DNA of 64,000 bases from NCBI GenBank assembly GCA_022702705.1, contig CM040427.1:16701625-16765624 (forward strand), given 5' to 3'. Both the position numbers and the translations under genes were made by a program. Positions 11,035-23,214 of this stretch are shown piece by piece. The notes under the pieces are model-generated. The model was not told the DNA's origin and searched no databases. It was given only the letters and a program-made list of their open reading frames with translations. Every line of letters starts with the position of its first letter. The stretch's first letter is position 1. This DNA comes from Papilionanthe hookeriana x Papilionanthe teres. Taxonomy: Eukaryota; Streptophyta; Magnoliopsida; Asparagales; Orchidaceae.

Positions 11035-12719
11035 TTATTACAACTCGTCTCGTAATCCCCAAATTTCCTTTTCTTGTTTAATACATCCTTTATAAACTTT
11101 GCATAACTTCGCATCTGTTCCAAAGCTTCAGTGAAAGGAATATTTATTGTTAACTTCTTAAGTACTTTCATGAACTTTGAAAATTTTTTATCCAACTCAT
11201 GCTGTCTAAGTGATTTTTCCAAACTGATTTTAGTTGGAGATATTAATTTTTCCAGATCCTTAGAAACATGTTCTTTAGGTCTTTTAGTTTTCTTTGTTTC
11301 TCTCACAACATCTTTCTCTTTTCTAACCACATCCTCTATCTCTCTTCCACCTTTTAATTGGACAGCTTCTGTTTGTTCATTAGTGTTCTCTTTAGGGTTG
11401 ATCTCATTGTTGCTAGGAAGTGTTCCTTGGTGTCTATTGCTAAGTGAATTAGCAATTTGTCCCAGTTGATTCTCTATGTTTCTAATCGCAACATTTTGAA
11501 TTTGCAACTGGTTTCCCATTTGCAATACCACTTCTTCCATAGACATTTTTTTATCCTCAAATTGTTGATCATTATTAGAGTCCGGTGGATATGAAGGTCT
11601 ATAGTTTGTGTTCCCCTGATTATTCCAACTTCCATTATGATTTGCATGATTATTTTCCCATTGTTGGTTTCCATCGTCAGTAGTAGGATTCCAGTTAAAT
11701 TTAGGATGGTTCTCCCAACCTGGATTGTAAAAGTTAGAGTACGGGTTGTTTATGGTATTTAAAGTCTCATATAATAATTTAGAATCAATCAAATGCCCTA
11801 ATGAACTTTCCTCACTTACAGGAGTAAATTGAGGTTGGTTCATTCCAAATTGGTCCAACTTCCTTGATATTGCAGCAACTTGAGATGCAAGAATTGCAAT
11901 CACATCAGTATCATGAACACTGGCTACATAATTATGATTTACCCTTGTAGAGGGCCATTGAAATTCATTTGTAGCCATTTCTTCAATTAATGCATACGCT
12001 TCATCAAATGATTTTGACATTAATGATCCACCAGCGGCAGCATCAATTATAAACCTAAGGGATCCTACTAACCCATTATAAAAAGTTTGAATGATTAACC
12101 AATCGGGCGAGCATGGTGTGGACACTTTCTTAGGAGTTCCTTAAATCTTTCCCAGTGCTTTGTATATTAATTCCCCTTCATATTGACAAAATGAGATAAT
12201 ATCGTTTCTAAGTTTAGTAGTCCTTGAAGGTGGAAAATACTTAGCTAGGAATTTCTGAGTTAAATCCTCCCAATTTTTAATAGAACCAGGTGCTAATGAG
12301 TATAACCACATTTTAGCCTTATCCCTTAGTGAGAAAGGAAAAAGTCTTAGTCTAACAACATTTTCTGACATACCGTTATAATGAAATGTAGCACAAAGTT
12401 CTAAAAAATTTGATAAATGTAAATAGGGATCCTCCAAAGGAGTTCCCCTAAACTGATTGTTCTGCACCAGTTGGATAATCCCAGGATTTATTTCAAATGA
12501 GTCAGCTTCTACGATAGGGTTTTGTATACTTGAGTGAATTTCATATGTCGTAGGATTTACGTAATCCCTCAATGAAGTATGATGATTTTCTTAGTTATTA
12601 TCTTGAAAGTTTTCCATCTCCATTTCTAGTTTTTCGAGTCCTTTCTGTATTTTTATTTTTTTATTTTTTTCTAACTCGGGATCATAAGACACAAGTCCTG
12701 CAGATCCTTTGTTTCGCAT
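11031..12719 (-). pseudogene. Gag polyprotein of element II
   Basis: The likely start is ATG 12719 (MRNKGSAGLVSYDPELEK). A TAA at 12593-12591 and another at 12143-12141 break the frame, both in the same phase. The Gag domain follows: DYVNPTTYEIHSSIQNP, FEINPGIIQLVQ, GTPLEDPYLHLSNFLELC, VVRLRLFPFSLRDKAKMWL, NWEDLTQKFLAKYFPPSRT. These are the standard Athila/gypsy Gag capsid motifs. The second stop results from a local frame excursion of about 15 codons flanked by two compensating indels. The C-terminal part is rich in N and Q, then K and E, and ends KFIKDVLNKKRKFGDYET before the protease. No CCHC knuckle seen. Confidence 0.88.
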
Positions 12720-12950
12720 ACGTAACACAACAAACAATACATTAACAATTAAATAAATTAAATGAAAAGTATATTCAACACAACAAAACATTTTCACGAA
12801 CACCATATTTTTCACACAAACAGTTTTTTCACAACACTTTTTCATACAACAAAACACTTTCCACACAAAAATAGTTTTTACGACACTACAGTTTTCCAAG
12901 TCTAAGCCTAATTACTTCAACTAAAATTCTCCTAAAGTTCTTACCGAAGC
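12720..12950 (-). other. Leader of element II between PBS and gag
   Basis: A/T-rich, about 230 bp, with many TTTTCA/CACAAC repeats and no coding evidence. Placed between the PBS and the first gag ATG. Confidence 0.6.
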
Positions 12951-12969
12951 TTCCCCGACAACGGCGCCA
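12951..12969 (-). promoter_or_regulatory. Primer binding site of element II
   Basis: The minus strand reads TGGCGCCGTTGTCGGGGAA six bases inside the 5' LTR edge. It is one base from the TGGCGCCGTTGCCGGGGA tRNA-complementary PBS common in Athila/Tat-type plant elements. Confidence 0.88.
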
Positions 12970-12975
12970 AAAACT

Positions 12976-14460
12976 TGACCCGACCCGCAATTACGCAGTA
13001 AATTAACTTCCAAAAGATGGCCAAAAACTTGACCCGATTTATTAATAGCGGCTAGTGTGGAAACTCTTAAATGATATAAAAATTAGAAAATATTTTACAC
13101 ACTAGGGGTACTACGCAAGTATACGTATCGTTTCAAGTAATATAGAGTTTTCTTTAAAAACCCCAGTATCGATCCCACGAGGAAGTGAAGTAAGAAGTCT
13201 TTAGTCAAATTCTAGTCTACTGCTAATAGTCCTTAGTTTGGAATGTCGATTAAAATTGTGTTTTATCTAATAAATTTTCCTAAATGCAAGTGTTAAATGT
13301 AAAGATAGTAACTATATCTAAATGCAAATAATAATTCTAAAGATAACCCTTTTAGAATGAATTGGTTTGGAGAATTTTGAGATATTAAAAACTACTATTC
13401 TTATGTAATGAAATAGATAATGTATAGGATTGAGATGCATTAAATATTGTATGTGCCAAATAGGAGCAATTCTATTCTTTACCTTTGGTCCAGGCATAAA
13501 GAACATTGACTAATCCTATGCTTGGGTTACCGAATCTGCGGCTCAGTCGGGAGGATACCTGTCGCCACTTCGGAGCTCCCACATTCCCCTCGCCCGAGGG
13601 CTAACATCTACACTTCAAGACCCAAACGATAGGACCGAATTGAGGATTTTAGCCTCGTCACTCTAAAATCTCCAATTCTACGCCCGATAATTATATTCCC
13701 TATTTATTTGCATTCAATCCCCATGAACTTCACCATCCATGAAATTTGAATGTGGTTTCACTTTGTTGAGAATTACACCGCCCTTTCGGGTCAATACAAT
13801 TACAACGAATTTTAACACTACAATGGGCCCTTATTGCAATGTAAATGAAGTGCAAGTAAAAACCATCACATTTATAATTAAATTCACTTCTATCATGCAT
13901 CACAAAATCCTAAACATGATTTCTACTCATTACAAAAGAAAAGTAAAAGGAAAATAATGGCATAATCTTCTCATGCCGCTATTTCCAATGAAGAAGAATA
14001 AGCAAGAGAGATACATCACAAAGCACGAAGAAAACATAAAGGAAACTTCATTTAACAAAAGCAAATCCACTAAATAAATGTTTACAAAATTATAAGATAA
14101 TGAAGAACAATACTTAGCTTTTTCCCCTTGAAAGAAAGACGAAGATCTCTCTCATAAAGTCTCCCGGCGATCCATGCAATGCTAGCGAAATCCCTTACAA
14201 ATTCTCTCAAAATCTCCTCTCCAATCTCTCCAAAAGGGTAGAAATCTATATTTCTACTCTTAATCTAAGAATCCTAAACATTCCTCTCTTTTTCTGCACT
14301 TTTCTCCTCTCCAATTCCTCTCATTTCTAACATATATTCACCATTTTAAAGAGTATGGATGAAGTTGAAGAGTTTCCTTAAGCACCCCTTCGAAAAAGCG
14401 TCCAAATACGTCGAATATTGGCCCAAAACCGCCAAATGTCGGTTCATGGTCGTTCGGGCC
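12976..14460 (-). repeat. 5' LTR of element II, first part (interrupted)
   Basis: Starts TGACCCGACCCGC next to the PBS and matches 5692-7180 of the left LTR. Broken at 14460/14461 by the solo Ogre-like LTR. Confidence 0.92.
14456..14460. repeat. Target site duplication of the solo LTR (GGGCC), left copy
   Basis: GGGCC is repeated at 21202-21206. The uninterrupted sister LTR (7186-7190, 'gggccactgtcgg') has one copy. Confidence 0.93.
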
Positions 14461-16594
14461 TGTCGGCATATTTTTAGGTTGAGTGTTGTATTTTTTTGAA
14501 AAGGGGTCGCCTACAGAAATTGTCGGCAAAATTTAAATTTTAAATTTAATTTAAATATATATATAATTTAGAAAGTAGTGTTTGATTTTGAAAATAATTT
14601 TAAATTTAAAAATTTTAAGATATGAAATCAAACTGATCTCACATCCCAAATAGTTTATATAAACGAGCACCGCATCACAAACCATGTATCTATCCCGAAG
14701 AATAGACACACTGCTTGATGATGGGGCTCGATTAAATAAACTAGAAGATTGGTGACATCCGTTTGGTCTGCGAACCAATTTTATAAGCCGACAAGTTCCC
14801 CTACTTAATATAAATGTATTAAGCAGGGTTTATATTACCTGGGTTCTTAAAGTTCCCTATAAGGGCAAGCCCCTATAGTTAATTACATCTTAAGTGACGG
14901 GAATCACCTAAGAAAACTCTCGATAATAATCGGTAGTTCCGCTCTCAAGAATTTCAAAGTTTAAGTTTTCAAGGGATTGAATTTTGGAATTTCAATAGGA
15001 ATTGATCAAATTTGGAACATTTTATTTTGGGAATTCAAAGGAAGAAAGGTAGGAGAAATCACAGATTCGAAGCGAACTTCGGTAATTTCCCGACTATCCT
15101 ATTGTTTGGCTTGAATTTAGGAAAGCCCTAATATTTATTTAACGTTTTGATCTTGCCAATTTTAATTAATTAGGACTTATATTCGTATGACACGATCATG
15201 CAAATAGCTCTCGAAGATGTGAGGGTTTATGTCGTACCGAACGACTACCTCGGAGTCCTAAGACCTAGCTAGGGCTTAATTTACATAACATGATTATGCA
15301 AATGCCTAACGAAGAGTTGAGGATTTATGTTGCACTAGGCAAACTACCTCGAATTCCTATGGCTCGGTTATTTTATTCTAAGAAAGTTTTGTCTGAAGTA
15401 GACTCGGGTTTTGCCGATGACGATGGCCGTGCTGCCCACCATGCCCCGAGCTCCTTGTTGTTGCAGAGGTTTAGTTTTAGAAGTCATAAATCAGGAGATG
15501 AGAGAAGTGTTCTAGTTTAGAGAAGGTCTTAAAATCCAGGTGTTTTTAATATTTTAATTAAAACAAATCTTAAAGTTATTATAACAACACCGGTTAAGAT
15601 CCCACGGTTCCATCCTTCCGGCATCGTTATTTTTATCGGATTCACTTAGTCCGTATGAATTTGCTAAACTCAACTAAATGAGTTCCACACTTTCATTTAG
15701 ACCGTGGGAAATCCCGTTAGCAACACGTAGGTTACATCATCCGAGGTATTCCCGATCATCCAACAAGACGTTTTTATTTAGTTGTAGTTGTAGTTTTGTT
15801 GTTCGTTTCGTGATTAAATTTTGAGTTGTTTTATATTTTGAAATGTTGACTTGGTGAATTTTATCTTGTAATGACTTTTAATTTAGTTTTGGTTTCAGTT
15901 TTAGGGACTATCCTAAAGGTGTGGGTTTTCATGCAAACGATTGTTTATCATGCAAGAAAAGTAAAGTGCATTTGCAATAAAGTAAATTGCAAGGAGGTAA
16001 ATTGCAATAAAACAAAAGCGTACCTGGAGGGTCTTCCCGTCATCCCAAGCTGCACTTAAACACAATTTAAAATATTTAAGCATTTAAAGCAACTTCCTAG
16101 GTAAAGCTAAAGGAAGGGTTATGGTTTTCTACCAAGGTCCTATTCCTATAGCTAGTCATCTCCTATGACGTCTAGGTTCTTGTGTTTTGGTTTGAGGAGG
16201 ATTTTCTTCATCAAAGAACAATTAAGTTCAATTGTTCTTATAAATATCCTATCATGTTGAGGAAGTGCTTAAGATGAATCTTAAACATCTTTTCAATACC
16301 TCTAGGATTGTTTTAAGTCCAAGAGAATTTAATTGTACAAATGAATTAATCATCCAGGGGTTCAAGTTTTGTTATCTTGCTCGATTGAACTAGGACATTT
16401 GAATATCCCATGAGTGAAGTAAGTATTTCACTTAACACTCCGTTTAGGAGTTATGACAACAAGAGCTTTTGAGGGCAAATTAATGTTCAAGTGATTTGTG
16501 ATTTTAATTTAATTTCAATTAATGGTTTAAGTTTGGAATAGTGTTCAAGTTGTTTTAGATTTATTTTGAATTCTTTATGTCTTTAGTGATGTTA

Positions 16595-16830
16595 TATTTA
16601 ATTCAACTTAATTTAATTTAATTTTAGTTTAATTTAATTTGATTTAGTTTTACTCTCAATTTAATTTAATTTAATTTAATTTAATTTAATGTGATTTAAT
16701 TTAATTTAATTTAATTTAATTTAAATTTTAATTTAATTCAATTTAATTTAATTTAAATTTAAATTTAATTAAATTTTAATTTAATTTTTATTTTTAATTT
16801 TAATTTAATTTAAATTTTAATTTAATTTTA
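16595..16830. repeat. Low-complexity (TTTAA)n tract in the LTR
   Basis: Runs of TTTAATTTAATTTAA with minor variants. Equivalent tracts lie at about 25530-25760 (LTR B), 33255-33370 (LTR C) and 53095-53240 (LTR D), so the tract is an old feature of the LTR. Confidence 0.85.
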
Positions 16831-18710
16831 TTTTTTTATGCTTTAAGGATGATTTAATTTTAATTGTTAAAGTATTAATTTAATTGAAATTTTAAAAGGA
16901 TTTAATTTAAATGTTTTAATTTTAATTTAATTTAATGATTAAGTCTTTTAGCATTTTAAATTTTGAATTTGGATTATCACTTTAATTAGGAATTAAATAT
17001 TATTGAGGTGATTAATTTAGGGATTCTTGAATTAAAGAATAAATTTCTTCCTAATAATATCCCTATTTTAATAATTCCAATTTTTTTATTATTCTTCCAA
17101 ATTTAATTAATTATTTCACTAAGGTTTATTTTAACTATTTTTAAATTATTTGGTAGGTTTCTACCCTTAATTGCCTAAGTTTCAAACATCCAAAATCAAC
17201 TTAGTATCAAATATTTTACCCACCCTTTTAATTAAACCTAAAATTTTTAATTATAGGTTAAAATTTTAATTACCATTTTGCCCTTTAAACTTACTAATTT
17301 CATAACTCACTAAATTAAGCTTAAATGAATTTGAAATTTTTATGTGACTTCACTCATATGTCAATCAAGACATTAGAAGAGAAAATGTGATTTTTCTGTA
17401 TTTAATTTATTTATGTAATTATTTTTGGTGGAAAATAGGGATTTTCAAGGAAAATTTAATAATATGACCAAGGGAAAGTTTCTATCCTTAAAAAAATTAT
17501 GAGACATTCCTAATGACCAGCGGACCACTTGGACCAATTTTGATGATTTTTTGAATTATATTCTTTTCATTATAATTATTTTAAGTTTTGGAGTATTAAT
17601 TAATTTAGAAATAAAATAAAGGTTGAAAAATGAATTTTATATTTTTCAAAAATCTCTCTGATATCAAGGAAATTAGAGAACTAATTTTTACAATTTTCTG
17701 ATTTTTCTTTGATTTTTTAGAATTATTTTAGTGGAAATGCTAGAAAATGCATTTTTTTTTAATTTTAAAATTACCTTAGGGCTTTAAAATTTAATATCTC
17801 ATCATAGATTCTTAAGAAAAATATGGGGTTTGTTCCTAAGTGAATAAAATTCAAAATGTGATATTTTGGTGAATTTTATTATTTTTGTGATTTTTATTAT
17901 TTTTTAATTATTAAAAAAATATTAAAATAATGCAAAAAATCAACTTTTTTAGAAAATTGCAATTTTAATTTTCTTAAATTCCCCTGATATCAGAGAGGCT
18001 CCAAAACCAATTTGGTGAATTTTTGAAAATTATTTTGAAAGTTATGAATTTTTTAAGTTTAATTTGGCTAAATGGCTTAATCAACCCATTTGATAGGGCT
18101 AACCAAGTCCAATTGACTTCAAACTTTTATAGTGGGTTCCTTAGATCCTAAAGGTCAGTGGAGAATTGATTTCAATTCAATTTGATGTATGATTAGCTCT
18201 AATTAATTAAAGCTCCATTTTGGGTGTTTAAGCCAATTAAGGTTATTACAAGTGAGTTAACTCAAAAATTATTTTCCCTAGGGTCCTCTGGTCATAAGAA
18301 ACATACCAAATTTTTCTAGAATTTATTTCACAACATGTTAATTGTTGGAATTAAAATACTCAGAATAGTGACCTAGAATTGAAAAATCAATAACTCTTCA
18401 TATGGATGGCCTCTGACTTTGGAAAATTCAGGGAATGTCCCCAAATTCAGAGGCTTCAAAAGCCCTATGGTCTCATGCCATGGTGAATTGTATACATGCA
18501 TGGAGAATTGAAATAGTGCAGAGAGTAAATAAATAATTAAAAATAAAATACTTGATGAAATTACATGATTTCTTTTCCACATTATTCTCCTCTGTTCACT
18601 GAGCAAGAGGGTATTTTTATTTTATTTTTAGGATTTTCCTACACAAAGTTATAAATTTTCTAAGTTCTGGTAATTAAATGAATAGAAAATAGCCCTAATT
18701 TCCTACTTAT

Positions 18711-18925
18711 CCACGCGGCGCCACGCCATCCTCGGCAGCTCCGAAAGGCCACGCGTCGTCTCCTGATTCGGCGCCGCCATCCGACTCAGCGCTCCAGGGG
18801 CCCACGGTTCATGCACCACCGCGCTGTCCGGCTCGATCGAGACCGTCCGCTAGATACACGCTCGATCCGACAGCTCCCAGTCATCGTCTACGACTGGTGT
18901 GCACCCGTGACCGTCAACCTTCTAA
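18711..18925 (-). other. GC-rich, CpG-dense block of the LTR (solo LTR copy)
   Basis: A roughly 215-bp island (cgcggcgccacgcc... to ...cgtgaccgtcaacc) in otherwise very A/T-rich LTR, followed by 'ctaaccctaattt', a telo-box-like sequence. Counterparts are at 28683-28900 and 35243-35460. Role unknown. In element RNA it would be downstream of the putative start site, in the 5' UTR. Confidence 0.6.
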
Positions 18926-21201
18926 CCCTAATTTCAATGTTGGCTCACATGGGAGCTCTCGGCCATGGTGTTTTCCGGCGGCCTGGTGGCTGGCCGGCCA
19001 GGCACTGGTCACCATCTTGACCAGTGGGGTCGTGGCCGGGGTTTAGTGCGATCAATTGGCCATGGACATGTGTAAAGGAGTTTGATTTAAATGGAATGGG
19101 AGAAGGCTCATTTTGGGTTCAAATTGGTCAATCCATGCATTTGGGCTAGGTTCACCATCCAAGGCTTCGACCTCGGGCCGAGGGAGAATCATTTGGGTCA
19201 GCTGAATTGGGGTAGTGAAGTCTTCATCCATGGTGAGGTGGCTAAGCATGGTATAGTGTGTGACATGCTTAAGGTAAAAAAGGTTTAAGGGAGGTTTAAG
19301 AAAGAACCCCCTCTTCTTGCCATAACTGGACTAATGACAAGTCAAAGCCCCCATGGCTTCATGTGGCTTCAGAATGGCTTGTTCATGGCTTGCCTATGGC
19401 TTAGGATAAAGCTTGGTCAATTTCATGGAAGTAGAATTTAGGAATTTTGGTATTTTGGTGGAGAATTTTCATGAAGCTTAATTTGGAATGGTTTAATGAT
19501 GATTTTGAAACTTAGGAGTGATTTTGATTAAATGGATGGTATGGAGAAATGTCATGTGGGCTTTGGATTGAAAACTTGGGCTTTTGAAATGGTCTTGGGT
19601 GGGCTTTTAAAGTGGTTTAAGGAAGTGGGCCTTTAGGTTAGAAAATGGGCTTTTGAATAGAAAAATTTGCAATGGGCCATGCCAAATGAATGTTGAGTTT
19701 TGTCTAAGGATGTGTCATGATTGATTTGAAACAAATTTGAGGTGGTTTGGGTTTGAATTGGGTTGAATTTGGGCTCTTTGGTAAAGTGGCCAATGGTAGG
19801 CCAGATTGGGTTAACTTGGGCCAATGTTGGGCTAGGGTTGAAATTGATGTAAAATTAATGTTGAGAAATGTTTATGGGAGTGTTTCAAAGAGGTTTCAAC
19901 TTTTGTTGGGGTTGGATTTTGGGGTTTGGGTCTCTTTGAGTTAAGCTTGGGTTTAGGTCAAAATTGGGCTTTTTGGTTTTGGGTTGAATTTGAGTTGGGT
20001 TTGGGTCCAAATTTTGGGTAAATTATGTTAGTGTTTTGTTTGTGGGGATGTTAGGGAAGGTTTAGAAAAGATTTTGGGTTAATTGGAGTTGAATTGGGTT
20101 AGTTTGGGCTAATTTTGGGTCATGGGTCCAAATTAGGCTTTAAGGTCAAAAGTGAAATTGGATTCAAATTTCAATCAAATTGGGCTTGGATTTGGTCTAG
20201 ATTGGTGTTGGGGATGTTGAATTGAAGTTTAGAATTGAATTGGACCAGAATTTGGGTCAATTGGGTAGGTTTGGTTTGACATTGGGTTCACTTTGGGTTA
20301 AAATGGGTCAAATTGGGGATTTTGACAAAAGTGGGGTAAATTGACAAAATTGGCCCATGGTGTAGTTGGACAAAATGAAATTGGGAATATTTGGGATTTT
20401 CAGGAATTTTTTGGGAATTTTCTGAATTTTTGGATTTTTGGATCAAGAGGGGCATTTTGGTAATTTGGAGGGTATTGAGGGGGTATTTTTGGAATTCTGG
20501 GTATTTTGGGTAAAAATGGTCAATTTGAGTGGTGGGAGAATGTTTGAGATTGATTTTGAGGAGTTTGGGTGATTTTGGAGAATTTTGAAAAATTTGGGTA
20601 ATTTCAAGGGTTTTTTGGGTAGGCTAGGCGGGTCTGGGGTCCCGGGGGTCAAAAATTGAAAATTTGGAAAATTGAAGATTGGGTGAATGTAAGTGGAATG
20701 AAATCATTTTGGTTGAGCCATGAAGCCATATCAAGCCCACATGAGCCATGAAGGGACTCATTTGAGGCATTCACTATGTTGTTCCTAACCCTCTTAGCCA
20801 AGGGCTGAGGGGTTAAGGACCATCCATGTGAATCACCTTCATGAGTCAGGAGGTCAAGTTGGGTATATGTGTGGTTTTAGGAGGTGTGTGAAAGTGTAGT
20901 GTATAAGTGTAGTGTGTGTCTAAGTCAGCCCTCACCAGACTGGGCCACCTGCAGGCGGTCCTAATGGCCAAAGAGTCCTATAGAACTCATCCTTTAAACT
21001 TCCACATTTGATTTCAACCCTCTAGGTGATTAGGGGTCTACAATCAAGTTTATGGAGTTTGCAGGGAGTTAAGAAGTGGTTTGAATTTCTAGGTGGTGGG
21101 TCCCAATTCTAATCCTCTAGGATAGTCAAAGGAAAAGCCTAAGACTAGATCCTAAGTACTAAAAAGAAGAAGAGAATACCTCATAAAAAATGAGGTCAAC
21201 A

Positions 21202-21696
21202 GGGCCGCTGTCGGCGGGTTCGAGCTCGCTGTCAGCGAACTTTGGCCATTTTTTGGTGGTCTCGGGAAAATCTCGCAGGTGGCGAGATCAATCTCGCCGT
21301 CGGCGAGCAGGCTGCTGCGCGGCTCCACCATTTCGCTCCGTTTGGCTCCGTTTTAGCTCCGTTTTGCCCCATTTCAGTTGTGTTGCGTTCGTAACAGATA
21401 GCCCTACAAAATAAGCATAAAAATAACCTTTCTTTAGAGTGTAATCTTATTCAAAAATATGCAAGAAGTGTAAAAGAGATTAAACATCAAAAGACTTATC
21501 GAAAGGTGTCAGGGCAGAATTTCATTTCTTGCTCGTGTTTGCTCCAAATTACACCGTTTTTTCTTCCTTTTGCTCCAATCACCATTTCTTATTCTTAAAG
21601 CCAATAAACATACAAAATACCTTCCTTTAAAAGTGTAATATCATCAAAAATAAGTAAAATGATATAGCAAAAAGCGTATATATTTTAGGCGTGTCA
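21202..21696 (-). repeat. 5' LTR of element II, second part, after the GGGCC duplication
   Basis: 21202-21206 is the right GGGCC duplication. 21207-21696 matches 7191-7649 of the left LTR and ends CGTGTCA. 21697-21701 is the right TCGTC duplication of element II. Confidence 0.92.
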
Positions 21697-21717
21697 TCGT
21701 CCAAGGTTTTCTTTAGG

Positions 21718-22686
21718 ATTCGCCATACCATCCTTCTTGCAGCCGGAAGCTTAGGACCGGATGTTCTGTCGGCTATATGTTAGAAGGTGGTATCCTCCCT
21801 AATTTGCAGACCCGATACAACAACGGGTGAACTGGATTTTATCTTCTTCTTTGGTTTCTCTGTGGCAGCAACAGACTCTATTCGCGGTCCGAGGCGGGAT
21901 TTAGCTGGCACCCGTCCCATCTTCTTAAGATTTCTGACACAGGGCACCTTTCTTTCTTTGCCAATATTTCTATGACAGTTTGCAGTCGAGCAAATGGCGT
22001 AGTCTTATCCCTTTTCCTTTTGTAATTGCTGTAGTACGTAGGTCGGGGTAATGCAGCGGCGATCCTTCGGACATCCTCTTCATCTGATGCGGCAGAGAGA
22101 GGGTGAAACCTGCTCCCTTCCAACAGAGGTATATACTCAGGTAGTTCTTCTCTTTCCTCAGGAATTTCTTCTAGAAAAGCAACTTCAGCAGCTTTGGCCT
22201 TCTCAACCCGGGCTATCTTTCTGCTTCATTCCTTCTTTGAGTTCGAGTTAGGGGTGCAACTCTCGAACTGGACCCAATTTCGAAAATAGACGGTATCACA
22301 GCAAAATCTGTACCCTCCATGGTGACAGGCTCATCACGGACTTGGATTTCCTTCCCCTTCGGTTTGGCGAAGTCGGGGTAGGTGCGAGAGATAACTAGAC
22401 CGGTGGGGGTAGAGACAACGGTCCTCCTACGAACGAGTAGTACTCCTTTCACTGGAACCCTTCGCGAGGGAGGGAATTCTTGAGTCGATTTCGGGTTGAA
22501 CTCGATCGGGGTTTCTCGGTTCGACACTTTGTCCATTAGTGCAAAGAGAGTGACGTCAGCAAACTTGATATCTGTATTATCGAATCCTTGTCCAAAACGG
22601 ATGATTCCATTGTCGGGCAGCTCATCCTTGTAAACGGCAAAGTCCATTCCATTGGTGAAGGAGAAGATTAACTTTAGGGCGATCAT
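21718..22686 (-). pseudogene. ORF0 of element I (unknown function, upstream of gag)
   Basis: Starts at ATG 22686 (MIALKLIFSFTNGMDFAVYKDE). It reads IIRFGQGFDNTDIKFADVTLF, then proline/arginine-rich sequence (FPPSRRVPVKGVLLVRRRTV), VVSTPTGLVISRTYPDFAKP, and a tail with YYSNYKRKRDKTTPFARLQ and EILAKKERCPVSEILRRWDG. A frameshift lies between 22213 and 22123. The end is cut at about 21718 by a deletion that joins it to integrase DNA. Homologous to 49454-50457 of element III. Ogre elements are known for an extra ORF before gag, and this fits in place. I do not recognise a domain. Its first 40 residues resemble the start of the AlkB ORF (see findings). Confidence 0.7.
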
Positions 22687-23214
22687 TTTCGCAGAGGCGA
22701 TTCCGAATGTCTGTCCTGAATTATACTTCCTTTCGTCGTAAAGTTTAGGACGAAAAAGAAAGAGTCCGAACAAATTTTCGTTTATCTTAGTGTATTTGTG
22801 ATTTTTTTTAAAAGAGATTGTTTATTATAAGGTTGTTTATTAGTGGGTTCGTTTGTTAGAAACAAAACGATTAAAGGGAAAAGGTTATAGAAAAAGTAAA
22901 GGACCCGATTTAGAATTGGAAAGGAAGAGAAAGTCTTATGCAAGACTTCTCGACTCGAAGGACCGCTCCTAAACTAACACCTATTGGGGGTCCACCCCAC
23001 CTCAGAAAAAGTGGTAAAAGGATTTCAAAACCTCTCTATTTAGGGGTGTATAAATAGTGGCTCCTAAATCCGAGAGGAGTTGGCTATACTCATTCAAGAC
23101 AGAAATGAACGGGGTATTCCAACGGAAGAATGGTAGTTTGCTCTACTAGGGACATGAATATACTACCGATTTATAAAAGCAAATTCATCTAATCAAAATG
23201 GAGAGAAGAACTAT
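22687..23214 (-). other. 5' leader of element I between PBS and ORF0
   Basis: Non-coding, about 530 bp, closely matched by 50458-50962. It contains, at 22977-22994, ACACCTATTGGGGGTCCA on the plus strand, the inverted counterpart of the polypurine-tract region. It also holds the block 'agtcttatgcaagacttc', an imperfect palindrome, near 22934. Confidence 0.65.

Larger units (their letters stand above)
14461..21201 (-). mobile_element. Solo LTR of the Ogre-like family (6741 bp) nested in element II
   Basis: Begins TGTCGGCATA and ends GGTCAACA, flanked by the direct repeat GGGCC, with no PBS, coding region or polypurine tract. This is the signature of LTR-LTR recombination after insertion. It aligns along its length with LTR B (23238-31141) and LTR C (31142-38440). 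It lacks about 0.7 kb present in both of them (junction at about 18933, equivalent to 35476-36176 of LTR C). That missing segment holds the putative TATA box, so this solo LTR probably cannot start transcription. Confidence 0.93.
5692..21696 (-). mobile_element. Element II: Athila-like Ty3-gypsy LTR retrotransposon with gag-protease only, nested in element I
   Basis: Bounded by a 5-bp duplication TCGTC. The LTR ends are the inverted TG/CA type (TAACACG, mutated from TGACACG, and CGTGTCA). The 3' LTR is 5692-7649; the 5' LTR is 12976-14460 plus 21207-21696, split by a solo LTR. Its PBS is TGGCGCCGTTGTCGGGGA and its polypurine tract is AAGTTTGGGGGATTT. Coding capacity is one damaged gag-protease frame (9623-12719). 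There is no RT, RNase H or integrase anywhere between PBS and polypurine tract, so this is a non-autonomous, TR-GAG-like element. Internal length is about 5.3 kb. Confidence 0.88.
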
